Of a stretch of 64,000 nucleotides of DNA, positions 7,984 to 16,795 are shown in pieces (within the stretch, counting starts at the first letter, position 1; each line of letters begins with the position of its first letter). This stretch comes from Stappia taiwanensis. GTDB lineage: Bacteria > Pseudomonadota > Alphaproteobacteria > Rhizobiales > Stappiaceae. The DNA lies in the NCBI RefSeq assembly GCF_014635285.1, contig NZ_BMCR01000004.1:124001-188000 (forward strand), written 5' to 3'. A model generated the notes under the pieces. The model was not told the DNA's origin. It did no database searches and was given only the letters and a program-made list of their open reading frames with translations. A program made the translations under genes and the position numbers.

Positions 7984-10968
7984 TCAGCCGGTCGCCTCCT
8001 TCTCCGCTTTCACCGGACCGACGATCCGCTCGAAACAGGCGCGGACATCGCCTTGCATTTCCGCCAGGCGATGTTCCTGATGGGCGAAATCCGGTGCCTC
8101 GCCGGCATGGACCAGAAGATCGCGCACGCCCTTGGGCACCTCTTCAGCCTTGAACCGGCCTTCCAGCGCCAGTCGCTGCACCTGGGTCAACGCATGATAG
8201 GTACGGCCGGCCGGCAGCAGCACCTCCGCATCCTCCGGCGCGAGGAACCCGGACCGCAGGCAGCGCTCCAGCGCGGTTTCGGTGGTCTGTGACAGGATGC
8301 CGGGATCCGCGGCGCCGTGCACCAGTTGCAGGAACTGGGCAATGAACTCAATGTCGACCAGCCCACCGGCGACCTGCTTCAGGTCCCAGATGTCCTTGCT
8401 GCCCTTCTCCGCCTCGATCCGGGCACGCATGGCCGCCACCTCGCCGGCCACCGCCGCACGGTCGCGCGGTCGGGCCAGCGTCTCGCGAATGGTGGCCTCG
8501 ATCCGGGACTGGAACGCCGGCGTGGACGCGCAGATCACCCGGGCGCGGGTCAGCGCCATGTGCTCCCATGTCCAGGCATCCTTGACCTGGTAGGCCTCGA
8601 AGGCGGAAAGGCGGGTGGCAAGCGGCCCGGCATTGCCGGAGGGGCGCAACCGGAAATCCACTTCGTAAAGCCGCCCTTCGGCGGTGGGCGCGGAGAGCGC
8701 CGCCACTAGCCGCTGGGTCAGGCGAATGAAGTATTGGCCCGGTGCCATCGGCCGCTTGCCGTCGGTCGCGGTCACCGCCTCGTCATGCTCGTAAAGCAGG
8801 ATCAGATCGAGATCGGAGGAGGCGGTCATCTCCCGCCCGCCGAGCTTGCCCATGGCCAGCACCGCCCAGTCCGCGCCGGGCAGACGTCCGTGGTTCTCCG
8901 CCACATGGTCGATCACATGCGGCAACAGGCCGGCGACGATCTGCTCGGCCAGCCGGGCCAGCGCCTCGCCCACCTGATTGGGAGTGAGGGTATCGGAGAG
9001 AAGCCGCAGGCCGATCAGGAACTGTTGTTCCTGGGCGAAGATCCGCGCCCGGTCGAGCGCATCCTCGTAGAAACGAGCCAGCGTCAGGGTCCGCTCCAGA
9101 CCGGCGGCGAATTCCGGCGAGGTCGGCATTGCCCCGAAAAACGCCGGATCCAGCACCGCGTCGAGCACATGCACCCGCCGCGACACCACTTCGGCCAGGC
9201 GCGGCGCCGCGCCCATCACCGTCGCCAGCAGCTTCAGGAGTTGCGGATTGGAGCGCAGCAGGGAGAAGAGCTGCACACCGGCTGGCAGTTTCGACAGGAA
9301 GCCATCGAAGGCAAGCAGTGCCTGATCGGCATTGTCGGTGCCTGCCAGTGCGTCAAGCAGCACCGGATGCAGCTCGGTGAGCCGTTCGCGGGCCTTGGAC
9401 GAGCGCACCGCCGGATAGCGGCCGAAATGCCAGGCGCGGATGATCCGCGCCGCCTCGCGCGGGCGCTTGTAGCCGAGCCGCGACAGGGTCTCCAGCGTGT
9501 CCGGGTCGTCGTCGTCGCCGGTGAACACCAGATTGCCGAGTTCGGAGGCCAGCTCCGGCTCGTTCTCGAACAGGGCCGAATAATGGGTCTGCACCGTCGA
9601 CAACTCAGCACGCAGCGCCGTTTCGAAACTCGCCAGATCGGTAAAGCCCATCAGCCGCGCCACCCGCATCCGCTCGGCCTCGTCGGCGGGAAGGATGTGG
9701 GTCTGCTCGTCGTTCAGCATCTGGATGCGGTGTTCCACATGGCGCAGGAACACATAGGCGGCCGTCAGCTCATCCCGGGTTTCGCCGGAAATCCACTCCA
9801 GCTCCGCCAGCGTGGCCAGTGTCTCCAGCGTGCGCTTGCCGCGCAGCTCCGTGATCCGTCCACCGGCGATCAATTGCTGGGTCTGGGCGAAGAACTCCAC
9901 CTCGCGGATACCGCCGCGCCCGAGCTTGACGTTATGGCCGGCAACCGCGATCTGGCCATGGCCCTTGTGCACATGGATCTGGCGCTTGATCGAATGCACA
10001 TCGGCAATCGAGGCATAGTCGAGATACTTGCGCCAGATGAACGGGGCAATCTCCTTCAGGAATGCCTCGCCCGCCGGCACATCGCCGGCGCAGGCCCGCG
10101 CCTTGATCAGCGCCGCCCGCTCCCAGTTCTGCCCCAGGCTCTCGTAGTAAACGAGCGCTGCCGGGATCGACATGGCCAGCGGCGTGGCACCCGGGTCCGG
10201 CCGCAGCCTGAGATCGGTGCGGAAGACGTAGCCCTCCGCCGTGCGGTCGCCCATGATCTTGACCAAGCGCTTGGTCAGCCGGACGAACTCCACCGGCGCC
10301 TCGGCACCGCCAGTGATCGGCGCATGCTCGGGGTCGTAGAGCACGATCAGGTCGATGTCGGAGGAGTAATTCAGTTCGAAGGCGCCGTATTTGCCCATGG
10401 CAAGGGCAACGAAACCGCACCCTTTTTCCGGCCGATCCGGGTCGGTCGGGGCGAAGCGGCCGCGCCGTTCAAGATCCCACAGGCAAAAGCGGATCGCGGC
10501 GGTCAGCGCCGCATCGGCGAAGCCGCTGAGCGCGGCGGTCACCGCCGTCAGGTCGAGCGCCCCGCCGATATCGGCCAGCCCAAGGGTCAGCGCCAGATCC
10601 TTCTTCAGCGCGCGCAGGCGCGCCATCAGATCCGCTTCCTCCTCGCAGCGCAGCGCGTCCGCCGCCGCGATCAGTGCCCGGACGCGCTCGGCCGGCACGC
10701 TGGTGAGGACCTCCCCGAGCCGCTGCGGATCGGAACAGGCAAGATCGCGCAGGTATGGCGCGTTCGACAGCACGCCCCCGAGGAAGGCTTCCGCTTTCCG
10801 TCGGCTTTCGTCGCCGTCCAGCATGGCCAGCGCCGGCTCCAGATCGGCAAGGGTCGCCTCGGCCACCGCCGCGTCCCGCGCCTCTGGCAGGACGGTCAGC
10901 GCCGCCATCAAGGGCGCCGTCGCACCCGCACCTTGCGTCTCATCCACCATCTCCAAGGCCACCTTCAT
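7984..10968 (-). CDS. glnE: Bifunctional glutamine synthetase adenylyltransferase/deadenylating enzyme
   Basis: 994-residue GlnE, which attaches AMP to and removes it from glutamine synthetase to match its activity to nitrogen status. Both halves carry a nucleotidyltransferase motif: YSSDIDLIVLYD near residue 200 (deadenylylase half) and SSDLDLILLYE near residue 718 (adenylylase half). Helical regulatory domains lie between and after them. Length is close to the family norm (about 950-990). Its start lies 29 bases inside the end of the upstream kinase gene, so the two are translationally linked. It converges on pleC. Confidence 0.96.
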   Translation of the reverse strand: MKVALEMVDETQGAGATAPLMAALTVLPEARDAAVAEATLADLEPALAMLDGDESRRKAEAFLGGVLSNAPYLRDLACSDPQRLGEVLTSVPAERVRALIAAADALRCEEEADLMARLRALKKDLALTLGLADIGGALDLTAVTAALSGFADAALTAAIRFCLWDLERRGRFAPTDPDRPEKGCGFVALAMGKYGAFELNYSSDIDLIVLYDPEHAPITGGAEAPVEFVRLTKRLVKIMGDRTAEGYVFRTDLRLRPDPGATPLAMSIPAALVYYESLGQNWERAALIKARACAGDVPAGEAFLKEIAPFIWRKYLDYASIADVHSIKRQIHVHKGHGQIAVAGHNVKLGRGGIREVEFFAQTQQLIAGGRITELRGKRTLETLATLAELEWISGETRDELTAAYVFLRHVEHRIQMLNDEQTHILPADEAERMRVARLMGFTDLASFETALRAELSTVQTHYSALFENEPELASELGNLVFTGDDDDPDTLETLSRLGYKRPREAARIIRAWHFGRYPAVRSSKARERLTELHPVLLDALAGTDNADQALLAFDGFLSKLPAGVQLFSLLRSNPQLLKLLATVMGAAPRLAEVVSRRVHVLDAVLDPAFFGAMPTSPEFAAGLERTLTLARFYEDALDRARIFAQEQQFLIGLRLLSDTLTPNQVGEALARLAEQIVAGLLPHVIDHVAENHGRLPGADWAVLAMGKLGGREMTASSDLDLILLYEHDEAVTATDGKRPMAPGQYFIRLTQRLVAALSAPTAEGRLYEVDFRLRPSGNAGPLATRLSAFEAYQVKDAWTWEHMALTRARVICASTPAFQSRIEATIRETLARPRDRAAVAGEVAAMRARIEAEKGSKDIWDLKQVAGGLVDIEFIAQFLQLVHGAADPGILSQTTETALERCLRSGFLAPEDAEVLLPAGRTYHALTQVQRLALEGRFKAEEVPKGVRDLLVHAGEAPDFAHQEHRLAEMQGDVRACFERIVGPVKAEKEATG

Positions 10969-12373
10969 TCCCCTGCTTTCGCGCCTTCGCCTTGCCCAGC
11001 GGCAGCTCCAGCACCGCCCTCAACCCCGGCGCGGCGTCCTCCAACACCAGCTGTCCACCGTGCAGCCGCGCCACCGCGTTGACGAGGCTGAGCCCCAGTC
11101 CGGACCCTGGCAGGTTCCGGCTGGCCTCCAGCCGGACGAACCGCTGCACCGCCCGCGCCCGATCGGCCGCGCCGATCCCCGGGCCGTGATCACGCACCGA
11201 CAGCCGCACACCGTCGCCAGACCGCGTCACCGCCAGTGTCACCTTTAGCGGATCCGCCCCCTGCGGCGTACCGTATTTCAACGCATTCTCGATCAGATTG
11301 ATCACCGCCTGAACCAGAAGCTCGCGATTTCCATGCAGAGCCAGGCCGGACGCGGCCTCCACGGTGAGGCTGCCGCCCACATCCTCCACCACGGGGGCGT
11401 AGAGTTCCGCCACCTCGGCGACAAGCGCGCCCGCATCGAGATCAACGAGCGCCGCATCGGAGGAGCCCGCCTCGATCCGTGCGATCCGCAGAAGCGCATC
11501 GAAGGTGCGGATCAGGCCATCGCAATCCTCAATGGTGCGGGACAGGGCATCATCACTTGGCGCGCCCTCCCCGCCCTGGCGCATCGCCTCCTCCAGCCTG
11601 TTGCGCATCCGCGTCAGCGGCGTCTTCAGGTCATGGGCGATGTTGTCGGAGACTTCCTTCAGCCCCTGCATCAGCGCCTCGATGCGCTCCAGCATGGCGT
11701 TGAGGCTGACCGCCAGCCGGTCGAACTCATCGCCGCTGCCATCGACCGGCAACCGCTCCGACAGATCCCCTTGCATGATCCGCTGGCCGGTGGCCGACAT
11801 GGCGTCTATGCGTTTCAGCACCCGGCGGCTGACGAACACCCAGGTCACCAGCCCAAGCGCGGCGATCACGAACAACCAGAAGCGCATGGCCTCGGACAGA
11901 AGATCGCGAAAGAACTGATGCTCGCGCAGGTCGCGGCCGACCAGCAGGCGGAAACCGCCGCTGAGCTGGAATACGCGGACGAAGGCCTCACGCTTGGCAC
12001 CGCCGCCGAACGGCGCATAGGAGACCCGCTGCAACTCACCGCTTTCGCCGGCGAAGACGCGCTCGCCAAACCCTTCCACATTGCCCGCCAGCACGTTGCC
12101 GGCGAAATCCGTGACCAGATAGAGGCTTGCACCGGGCTGACGGGCGCGCGCGTCGATGGTGGCGACGAGACCGCGAATGCCGCCGGTGCGGTAGCGCTCG
12201 GCCAGACCGGAGATTTCCGCATCGACCGTTTCCACCACCTGCTCATGCAGCAGCGAGGCGGTGTTCTGGGAGAGGTAGACGATCACCGCACCGGAGGCGA
12301 GCGTCAGCGCCGCCAGATAGATCAGCGCCAGCTTGAACGCGGTGGTGCGGAACAGCTTACCGAGAGACGTCAC
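10940..12373 (-). CDS. HAMP-domain sensor histidine kinase of the pair upstream of glnE
   Basis: 477-residue inner-membrane kinase. TM1 is near residues 13-33. A short periplasmic domain follows, then TM2 near 163-183, a HAMP domain, and the H-box NIAHDLKTPLTRMRN (H about 247). The C-terminal HATPase has RDHGPGIG and GSGLGLSLVNAVARLHGG. It overlaps the response regulator before it (17 bases) and glnE after it (29 bases), so all three form one unit. The signal is unknown. Conserved synteny with degP suggests an envelope-related role, but that is inference. Confidence 0.88.
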   Translation of the reverse strand: MTSLGKLFRTTAFKLALIYLAALTLASGAVIVYLSQNTASLLHEQVVETVDAEISGLAERYRTGGIRGLVATIDARARQPGASLYLVTDFAGNVLAGNVEGFGERVFAGESGELQRVSYAPFGGGAKREAFVRVFQLSGGFRLLVGRDLREHQFFRDLLSEAMRFWLFVIAALGLVTWVFVSRRVLKRIDAMSATGQRIMQGDLSERLPVDGSGDEFDRLAVSLNAMLERIEALMQGLKEVSDNIAHDLKTPLTRMRNRLEEAMRQGGEGAPSDDALSRTIEDCDGLIRTFDALLRIARIEAGSSDAALVDLDAGALVAEVAELYAPVVEDVGGSLTVEAASGLALHGNRELLVQAVINLIENALKYGTPQGADPLKVTLAVTRSGDGVRLSVRDHGPGIGAADRARAVQRFVRLEASRNLPGSGLGLSLVNAVARLHGGQLVLEDAAPGLRAVLELPLGKAKARKQGNEGGLGDGG

Positions 12374-13037
12374 GGATCGTGTACCCGGCGCCTCGGATGG
12401 TGTGCAGCAGCGGTTTGTCGAAGTCCTTGTCGATCTTGCCCCGCAGCCGCGAGATATGCACGTCGATTACATTGGTTTGCGGGTCGAAGTGATACTCCCA
12501 CACATGCTCCAGCAGCATGGTCCGGGTCACCACCTGGCCAGCGTTCTGCATCAGGTATTCCAGCAGCTTGAACTCACGCGGCTGCAAGGGAATGTCGCGT
12601 CCGCCGCGCGAGACGGTGTGGCCCAGCCGGTCCAGCACCAGATCGCCGACGGTGTAGCGGGTTTCCACCTCCTGCTGGCGCGGCCTGCGGCCAAGCGCCT
12701 CCACCCGGGCGAGCAGCTCGGAGAAGGCATAGGGCTTGGGCAGGTAATCGTCGCCGCCCGCGCGCAGGCCGGTCACCCGGTCATCGACCTGGGCCAGCGC
12801 CGACAGCACCAGCACCGGGGTGTGATTGCCTTCGCCGCGCAAGGTGGAGATCACCGACAGGCCATCGCGCTTGGGCAACATCCGGTCGACCACCAGAACG
12901 TCATAGGGTGCGGTCGCGGCCAGCTCGTAGCCCGCCTCGCCATCGGCGGCATGGTCGACCACATGCCCCGCTTCGCGCAGGGCCTTGGCCAGATAATTGG
13001 CCGCTTCGACATCGTCTTCGACAATCAGAATACGCAT
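12357..13037 (-). CDS. OmpR-family response regulator
   Basis: 226-residue regulator. The receiver domain starts MRILIVEDD and has the phosphoacceptor D51 and the conserved PKP(Y) lysine. The C-terminal winged helix carries the LTREFKLLEYL-type and RTMLLEHVW segments typical of OmpR/PhoB DNA-binding domains. The frame is open to 13169, but the ATG at 13037 puts the acidic pocket at the normal distance from the N-terminus. Partner of the overlapping kinase gene. The degP gene lies upstream on the same strand, with about 210 bases and a hairpin between. Confidence 0.9.
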   Translation of the reverse strand: MRILIVEDDVEAANYLAKALREAGHVVDHAADGEAGYELAATAPYDVLVVDRMLPKRDGLSVISTLRGEGNHTPVLVLSALAQVDDRVTGLRAGGDDYLPKPYAFSELLARVEALGRRPRQQEVETRYTVGDLVLDRLGHTVSRGGRDIPLQPREFKLLEYLMQNAGQVVTRTMLLEHVWEYHFDPQTNVIDVHISRLRGKIDKDFDKPLLHTIRGAGYTIRDVSR

Positions 13038-13187
13038 GATGGTCTGGCAATCACCGTCGCTGGCAGGATGGACATGAACGGCACGCAAACCGGCCCGTTG
13101 GAGGCTTGCTCCACCCGGACCGGCCAGCGCACCGGATCCTGTCCGATTTAACGCAGAAAGGTTGATCAATTTCCAGCCGGGTGAAAG

Positions 13188-13211
13188 GCCCGGCGGACCA
13201 CCCCGCCGGGC
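13188..13211 (-). terminator. Hairpin downstream of degP, probable terminator
   Basis: A perfect 9-bp GC stem, GCCCGGCGG/CCGCCGGGC, with a 6-base loop lies 38 bases past the degP stop. In the minus direction the stem is followed only by CCTTTC, so the U-tract is weak. It would separate degP from the response regulator gene. Confidence 0.45.
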
Positions 13212-13248
13212 GGCGGGATGATCCCTGTTTTCAAGTCAGGTCGCCGGA

Positions 13249-14778
13249 TCAGCCGCGGGCAACCGGCACCGCCACGAAGCGGGTGGCGGCATCGCCGCGC
13301 TGGACACGCATCAGCACCGCCTTGCGACCCTTTTCATCGGCGGCAAGCACCGCCTCGGTCACATCGCGCGGGGCATTCACCTCGCGGCCGGCGATCTCCA
13401 GGATCACGTCACCGCGACGCAGGCCCTTCTCGCTGGCGGTGCTGTCGGGCGCCACATCGGTCACCACCACACCGCGTTCCCCGGCACCGACCGCCTTGGC
13501 GGAGGCCAGTTCAACCCCGAGTTCCTCGACAAAGGCCGCCCCCTTGTCCCCGGACTTGCCAGCGCGTGCCGCCAGCTTGCCTGGCTCCTTCAATTCACCC
13601 AGGGTCACGGCGATGGTCTTCTCCTTGCCATCGCGCCAGATCGACAGGTCGACCTTGCTTTCCGGCGGATAGCTGGCGATCTTGCGCGCCAGATCGCGCG
13701 GCCCGTCGACGGTCTTGCCATCGACCTTGAGGATCGTGTCGCCGGACTGGACGCCCGCCGCCAGCGCCGGGCTGTCATCCTGGGCCTCGGCGACGATCGC
13801 GCCCTTGGCCTCGGTGAGACCAATACTCTCGGCGATATCCTCGGTCACCGGCTGGATCTGCACGCCGAGCCAGCCGCGCACCACCGTGCCATCGTCGCGC
13901 AGGTCGGCGACGATATCCGTTGCCGTGGACGCGGGAATGGCGAAGGCGATGCCGACGTTGCCGCCGGAGGGCGAGAAGATCGCCGCGTTGACGCCGATCA
14001 CCTGACCCTTGGTGTTGAAGGCCGGACCGCCCGAGTTGCCCCGGTTGACCGGTGCGTCGATCTGGATGAAGTCGTCATAGGGACCAGCGCCAATGTCGCG
14101 GCCACGGGCCGAGACGATGCCGGCGGTCACCGAACCGCCCAGACCGAACGGATTACCGACCGCGACCACCCATTCGCCGACCTCCGGCGCCTCATCGGCG
14201 AATTCGACGTAGGTGAACTTGGTGTCCGCATCCACCTTCAGCAGCGCCAGATCGGTGCGCTCGTCCGAGCCGATCAAGCGGGCGTCGTATTCCTCACCGT
14301 CATCGGTGACGACGGTGAAGGCCGTGCCGTTGGAGACCACATGCTCATTGGTCACCAGATAGCCGTCATCGGTGATGAAGAAGCCCGAACCCTGGCTCTG
14401 GCCAAAGCGCTTGGGACCGCGCTCGCCGCCCTGGCCGCGCCCGTCCTCACCGAAGCGGCGGAAGAAACGGTAGAGCGGGTGGTCGGACGGCAGGTTCTCA
14501 AAGCCCGGCATGCCGCCCGGGGCCGACATCATCCTCGGCTGAACCTCGGTGCGCACCCGCACGCTGACCACCGCTGGCTTCACACCGGCCACCACCGCGG
14601 CAAAGCTCTGCGGCGCGGCGGCATCGACGCGCACCGGATCGGCCAGGGCGAACTGGCCGGGAACGAGAGTCTGCGCGCTCAGGGCGCCAGCCAGACCCAG
14701 CGCGACCGCACCGGCCAGCACGCTGGCACCGCGCGAGCGGGAGCGGCGGGGCGCCTTGATTTCACGAATGTCACGCAT
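13249..14778 (-). CDS. degP: Periplasmic serine endoprotease, DegP/Do family
   Basis: 509-residue envelope protease/chaperone. A basic N-terminus and hydrophobic stretch (about residues 17-45) form a signal peptide. The trypsin-like domain has the triad H146 (TNEHVV), D176 (DLALLK) and S249 (GNSGGP). Two PDZ domains follow (about 285-375 and 400-495). It degrades or refolds misfolded periplasmic proteins. The length and two PDZ domains match Do-type proteases (HtrA/DegP). It lies upstream of an RR/HK pair and downstream of the cytochrome c maturation genes, a linkage remembered for Rhizobiales degP1. Confidence 0.94.
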   Translation of the reverse strand: MRDIREIKAPRRSRSRGASVLAGAVALGLAGALSAQTLVPGQFALADPVRVDAAAPQSFAAVVAGVKPAVVSVRVRTEVQPRMMSAPGGMPGFENLPSDHPLYRFFRRFGEDGRGQGGERGPKRFGQSQGSGFFITDDGYLVTNEHVVSNGTAFTVVTDDGEEYDARLIGSDERTDLALLKVDADTKFTYVEFADEAPEVGEWVVAVGNPFGLGGSVTAGIVSARGRDIGAGPYDDFIQIDAPVNRGNSGGPAFNTKGQVIGVNAAIFSPSGGNVGIAFAIPASTATDIVADLRDDGTVVRGWLGVQIQPVTEDIAESIGLTEAKGAIVAEAQDDSPALAAGVQSGDTILKVDGKTVDGPRDLARKIASYPPESKVDLSIWRDGKEKTIAVTLGELKEPGKLAARAGKSGDKGAAFVEELGVELASAKAVGAGERGVVVTDVAPDSTASEKGLRRGDVILEIAGREVNAPRDVTEAVLAADEKGRKAVLMRVQRGDAATRFVAVPVARG

Positions 14779-14877
14779 GTCGGTTCTCCACGTCTTGGAT
14801 CGAAACTCGTCAGGTCCGGAGGCCGTGTCCTTGCGCCGCCGGTCCCTGTTGTCCCGTCCTATATGGAGACCGCTGCC

Positions 14878-16164
14878 TTACCGCTGCCTGTCGGCGGGAT
14901 TAAGCTTTTGTAATGTTGCCGATACCGGATCTGCCTCTTCCAGCCGGGTGACGACGAGGGCGCCGGCCTCCAACGTCCGGTGCACCGGGCATTTGTCGGC
15001 AATTTCCTGCAGGCGCTGACGGGTGCCCGTGTCGAGGCTGCCCTCGATCCGCAACACCCGGTCGAAGCGGTCAATGCGCCCGCCCTTGCCCTTCAGATCC
15101 TCGTCGCACTCCATGCAGTCATCCGCATGAACCTTGGCGTGAAACACCCGCGTGGAGATGCGGTCGACGGCAATGCCCTTGCGTTCGGCATACATGCGCA
15201 GGGTCATCACCGTGCAGGCGCCAAGCGCGGTCGACAGGTAGTCATAGGGCGACGGGCCGCTGTCGAAACCGCCCACCGCCTCCGGCTCATCGGCCAGCAT
15301 CCGGTGCGCACCGCTCCTGACCATCGCCTGGAATTTGCCCTGTCCGGTTTCGCTGACGAGCACGCCGGCGCCGGCCTCCTCTTCCGCCTCAGGCGCTTCG
15401 CTGGCGAGATAGCGGGCGGCCCATGCGGCGATCACCCCGGCGGCATAGATCGCATCCGCCGGATTGCTGAGAAGATGATCGGCGGTGTCGAGCGAGACGA
15501 AGCTTTTCGGGTGCTTCGCCGCCACGAACAACGCGGTCGCATTGTCGATGCCGACGATCTCGTCCCGAGGCGCGTGCATGACGAGCAAGGCCTTCTTCAG
15601 ATTCTCCACCTTGCCGCGCACGCTGTGGCCGGCGATGTCATCGAGAAACTGCCGGCGGATGGTGAAGCTGCGGCCGTCAAGCGTGACGTCCGCCTCCCCT
15701 TGCGCGCGGATGGTCTCCAGATCTCCGCGGAAATTATGCACCACATGCTCGGCATCGGCCGGCGCGCCAATGGTCGCCACCGCCACCGCTTCGGGAATTT
15801 CACTCGCCACCGCTAGCATCGCCGCCCCGCCGAGCGAATGGCCGATCAGGAGCCGCGGCGCCTCGTAGTTATCGCGCAGGAAGGCCGCCGCCTTCAGCAG
15901 ATCGCCGACATTGGAGGAAAAGTTGGTGGAGGCAAAGTCGCCGCCCGAGCCGCCCAGGCCCGTGAAGTCGAACCGCAGGACACCGATCCCCTCGCGGGTC
16001 AGCGCCTCGGAAATCCGCCGTGCCGCCACCAGATCCTTGGAACAGGTGAAGCAATGGGCAAACAGCGCGTAGGCACGGACCGGGCCGGTCGGAAGGTCCA
16101 GACGGGCGGCCAGTTCCGCGCCTTGTGCGCCCGGGAAGGTCAGTCGAATGGGGGTCGCGGACAA
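14878..16164 (-). CDS. Bifunctional alpha/beta hydrolase - OsmC family fusion protein
   Basis: 428-residue two-domain protein. The N-terminal alpha/beta hydrolase (about residues 1-255) has the elbow GHSLGG (S110), D201 and H230 as a likely triad. An acidic linker (about 256-268) follows. The C-terminal OsmC/Ohr domain carries the two redox cysteines C317 (LGACTVM) and C392 (KCPVHRTL) that in this family reduce organic peroxides. The fusion suggests an ester or lipid peroxide first cleaved and then reduced, but the substrate is unknown. Such fusions are known in other Proteobacteria. Cytoplasmic; stands alone between degP and ccmH. Confidence 0.9.
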   Translation of the reverse strand: MSATPIRLTFPGAQGAELAARLDLPTGPVRAYALFAHCFTCSKDLVAARRISEALTREGIGVLRFDFTGLGGSGGDFASTNFSSNVGDLLKAAAFLRDNYEAPRLLIGHSLGGAAMLAVASEIPEAVAVATIGAPADAEHVVHNFRGDLETIRAQGEADVTLDGRSFTIRRQFLDDIAGHSVRGKVENLKKALLVMHAPRDEIVGIDNATALFVAAKHPKSFVSLDTADHLLSNPADAIYAAGVIAAWAARYLASEAPEAEEEAGAGVLVSETGQGKFQAMVRSGAHRMLADEPEAVGGFDSGPSPYDYLSTALGACTVMTLRMYAERKGIAVDRISTRVFHAKVHADDCMECDEDLKGKGGRIDRFDRVLRIEGSLDTGTRQRLQEIADKCPVHRTLEAGALVVTRLEEADPVSATLQKLNPADRQR

Positions 16165-16294
16165 TTCGGTCTCTCCCTGTTCACGCGCGCCGGAGGCTCA
16201 ACCCTCCGCCGGGCAGATTAGTATACCGCCCGCACCGGCGGCCATCGTCGATTGAAAACAGTCATGGGAGGGGGAAAGGGGGCGGGCCGGCGGC

Positions 16295-16789
16295 TCACTT
16301 GCCGTCGGCGCCCTTGTCCAGCAACCGATCCAGCGCGGCCTGCTCTTCGGCGCTCAGCCCGGTGGGCTCACCCACCGTGCCGGCTACCGTGCGCCGCCGC
16401 GCCTTCATCACCAGCACGAATGCGCCGATCAGCAGCATCACCGGCGCGATGGTCCACAAAAGCAGCGTGTGCATGGAAAAGCGCGGCTTCAGGAGCACGA
16501 ATTCGCCATAGCGCGAGACGAGGAAGTCAATCACCTCGCCATCGCTGTCACCGGCGACAAGCCGTTCACGGACGAGAACGCGCAGATCCTTGGCGAGCGG
16601 CGCGTCGCTGTCGTCGATGGACTGGTTCTGGCACACCATGCAGCGCAGGTTCGCCGACAGGTCGCGGGCCCGCTGTTCCAGCACCGGATCGGCCAGCACC
16701 TCATCGGGCGCCACCGCCCGGGCCGGGACCGGACCGAGCAGGGCAACCGACATCATCGCCAGAAGGCAGGCGGACAGAATGCGCATCAT
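16295..16789 (-). CDS. ccmH: Cytochrome c maturation protein CcmH/CycL (apocytochrome thiol oxidoreductase subunit)
   Basis: 164 residues. An N-terminal signal sequence precedes a periplasmic helical domain with LRCMVCQNQ (C50, C53), the redox pair that keeps the apocytochrome CXXCH motif reduced for haem attachment. One TM helix (about 107-127) and a short cytoplasmic tail follow. Last gene of the ccmI-E-F-H operon; its start lies just after the ccmF stop. Called cycL in rhizobia. Confidence 0.95.
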   Translation of the reverse strand: MMRILSACLLAMMSVALLGPVPARAVAPDEVLADPVLEQRARDLSANLRCMVCQNQSIDDSDAPLAKDLRVLVRERLVAGDSDGEVIDFLVSRYGEFVLLKPRFSMHTLLLWTIAPVMLLIGAFVLVMKARRRTVAGTVGEPTGLSAEEQAALDRLLDKGADGK

Positions 16790-16795
16790 CGCCTC

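Noticed and set aside
8734-11082. 782-residue plus-strand frame over glnE
   Set aside because: Arg/His/Gln-rich shadow of glnE codons with no recognisable domain.
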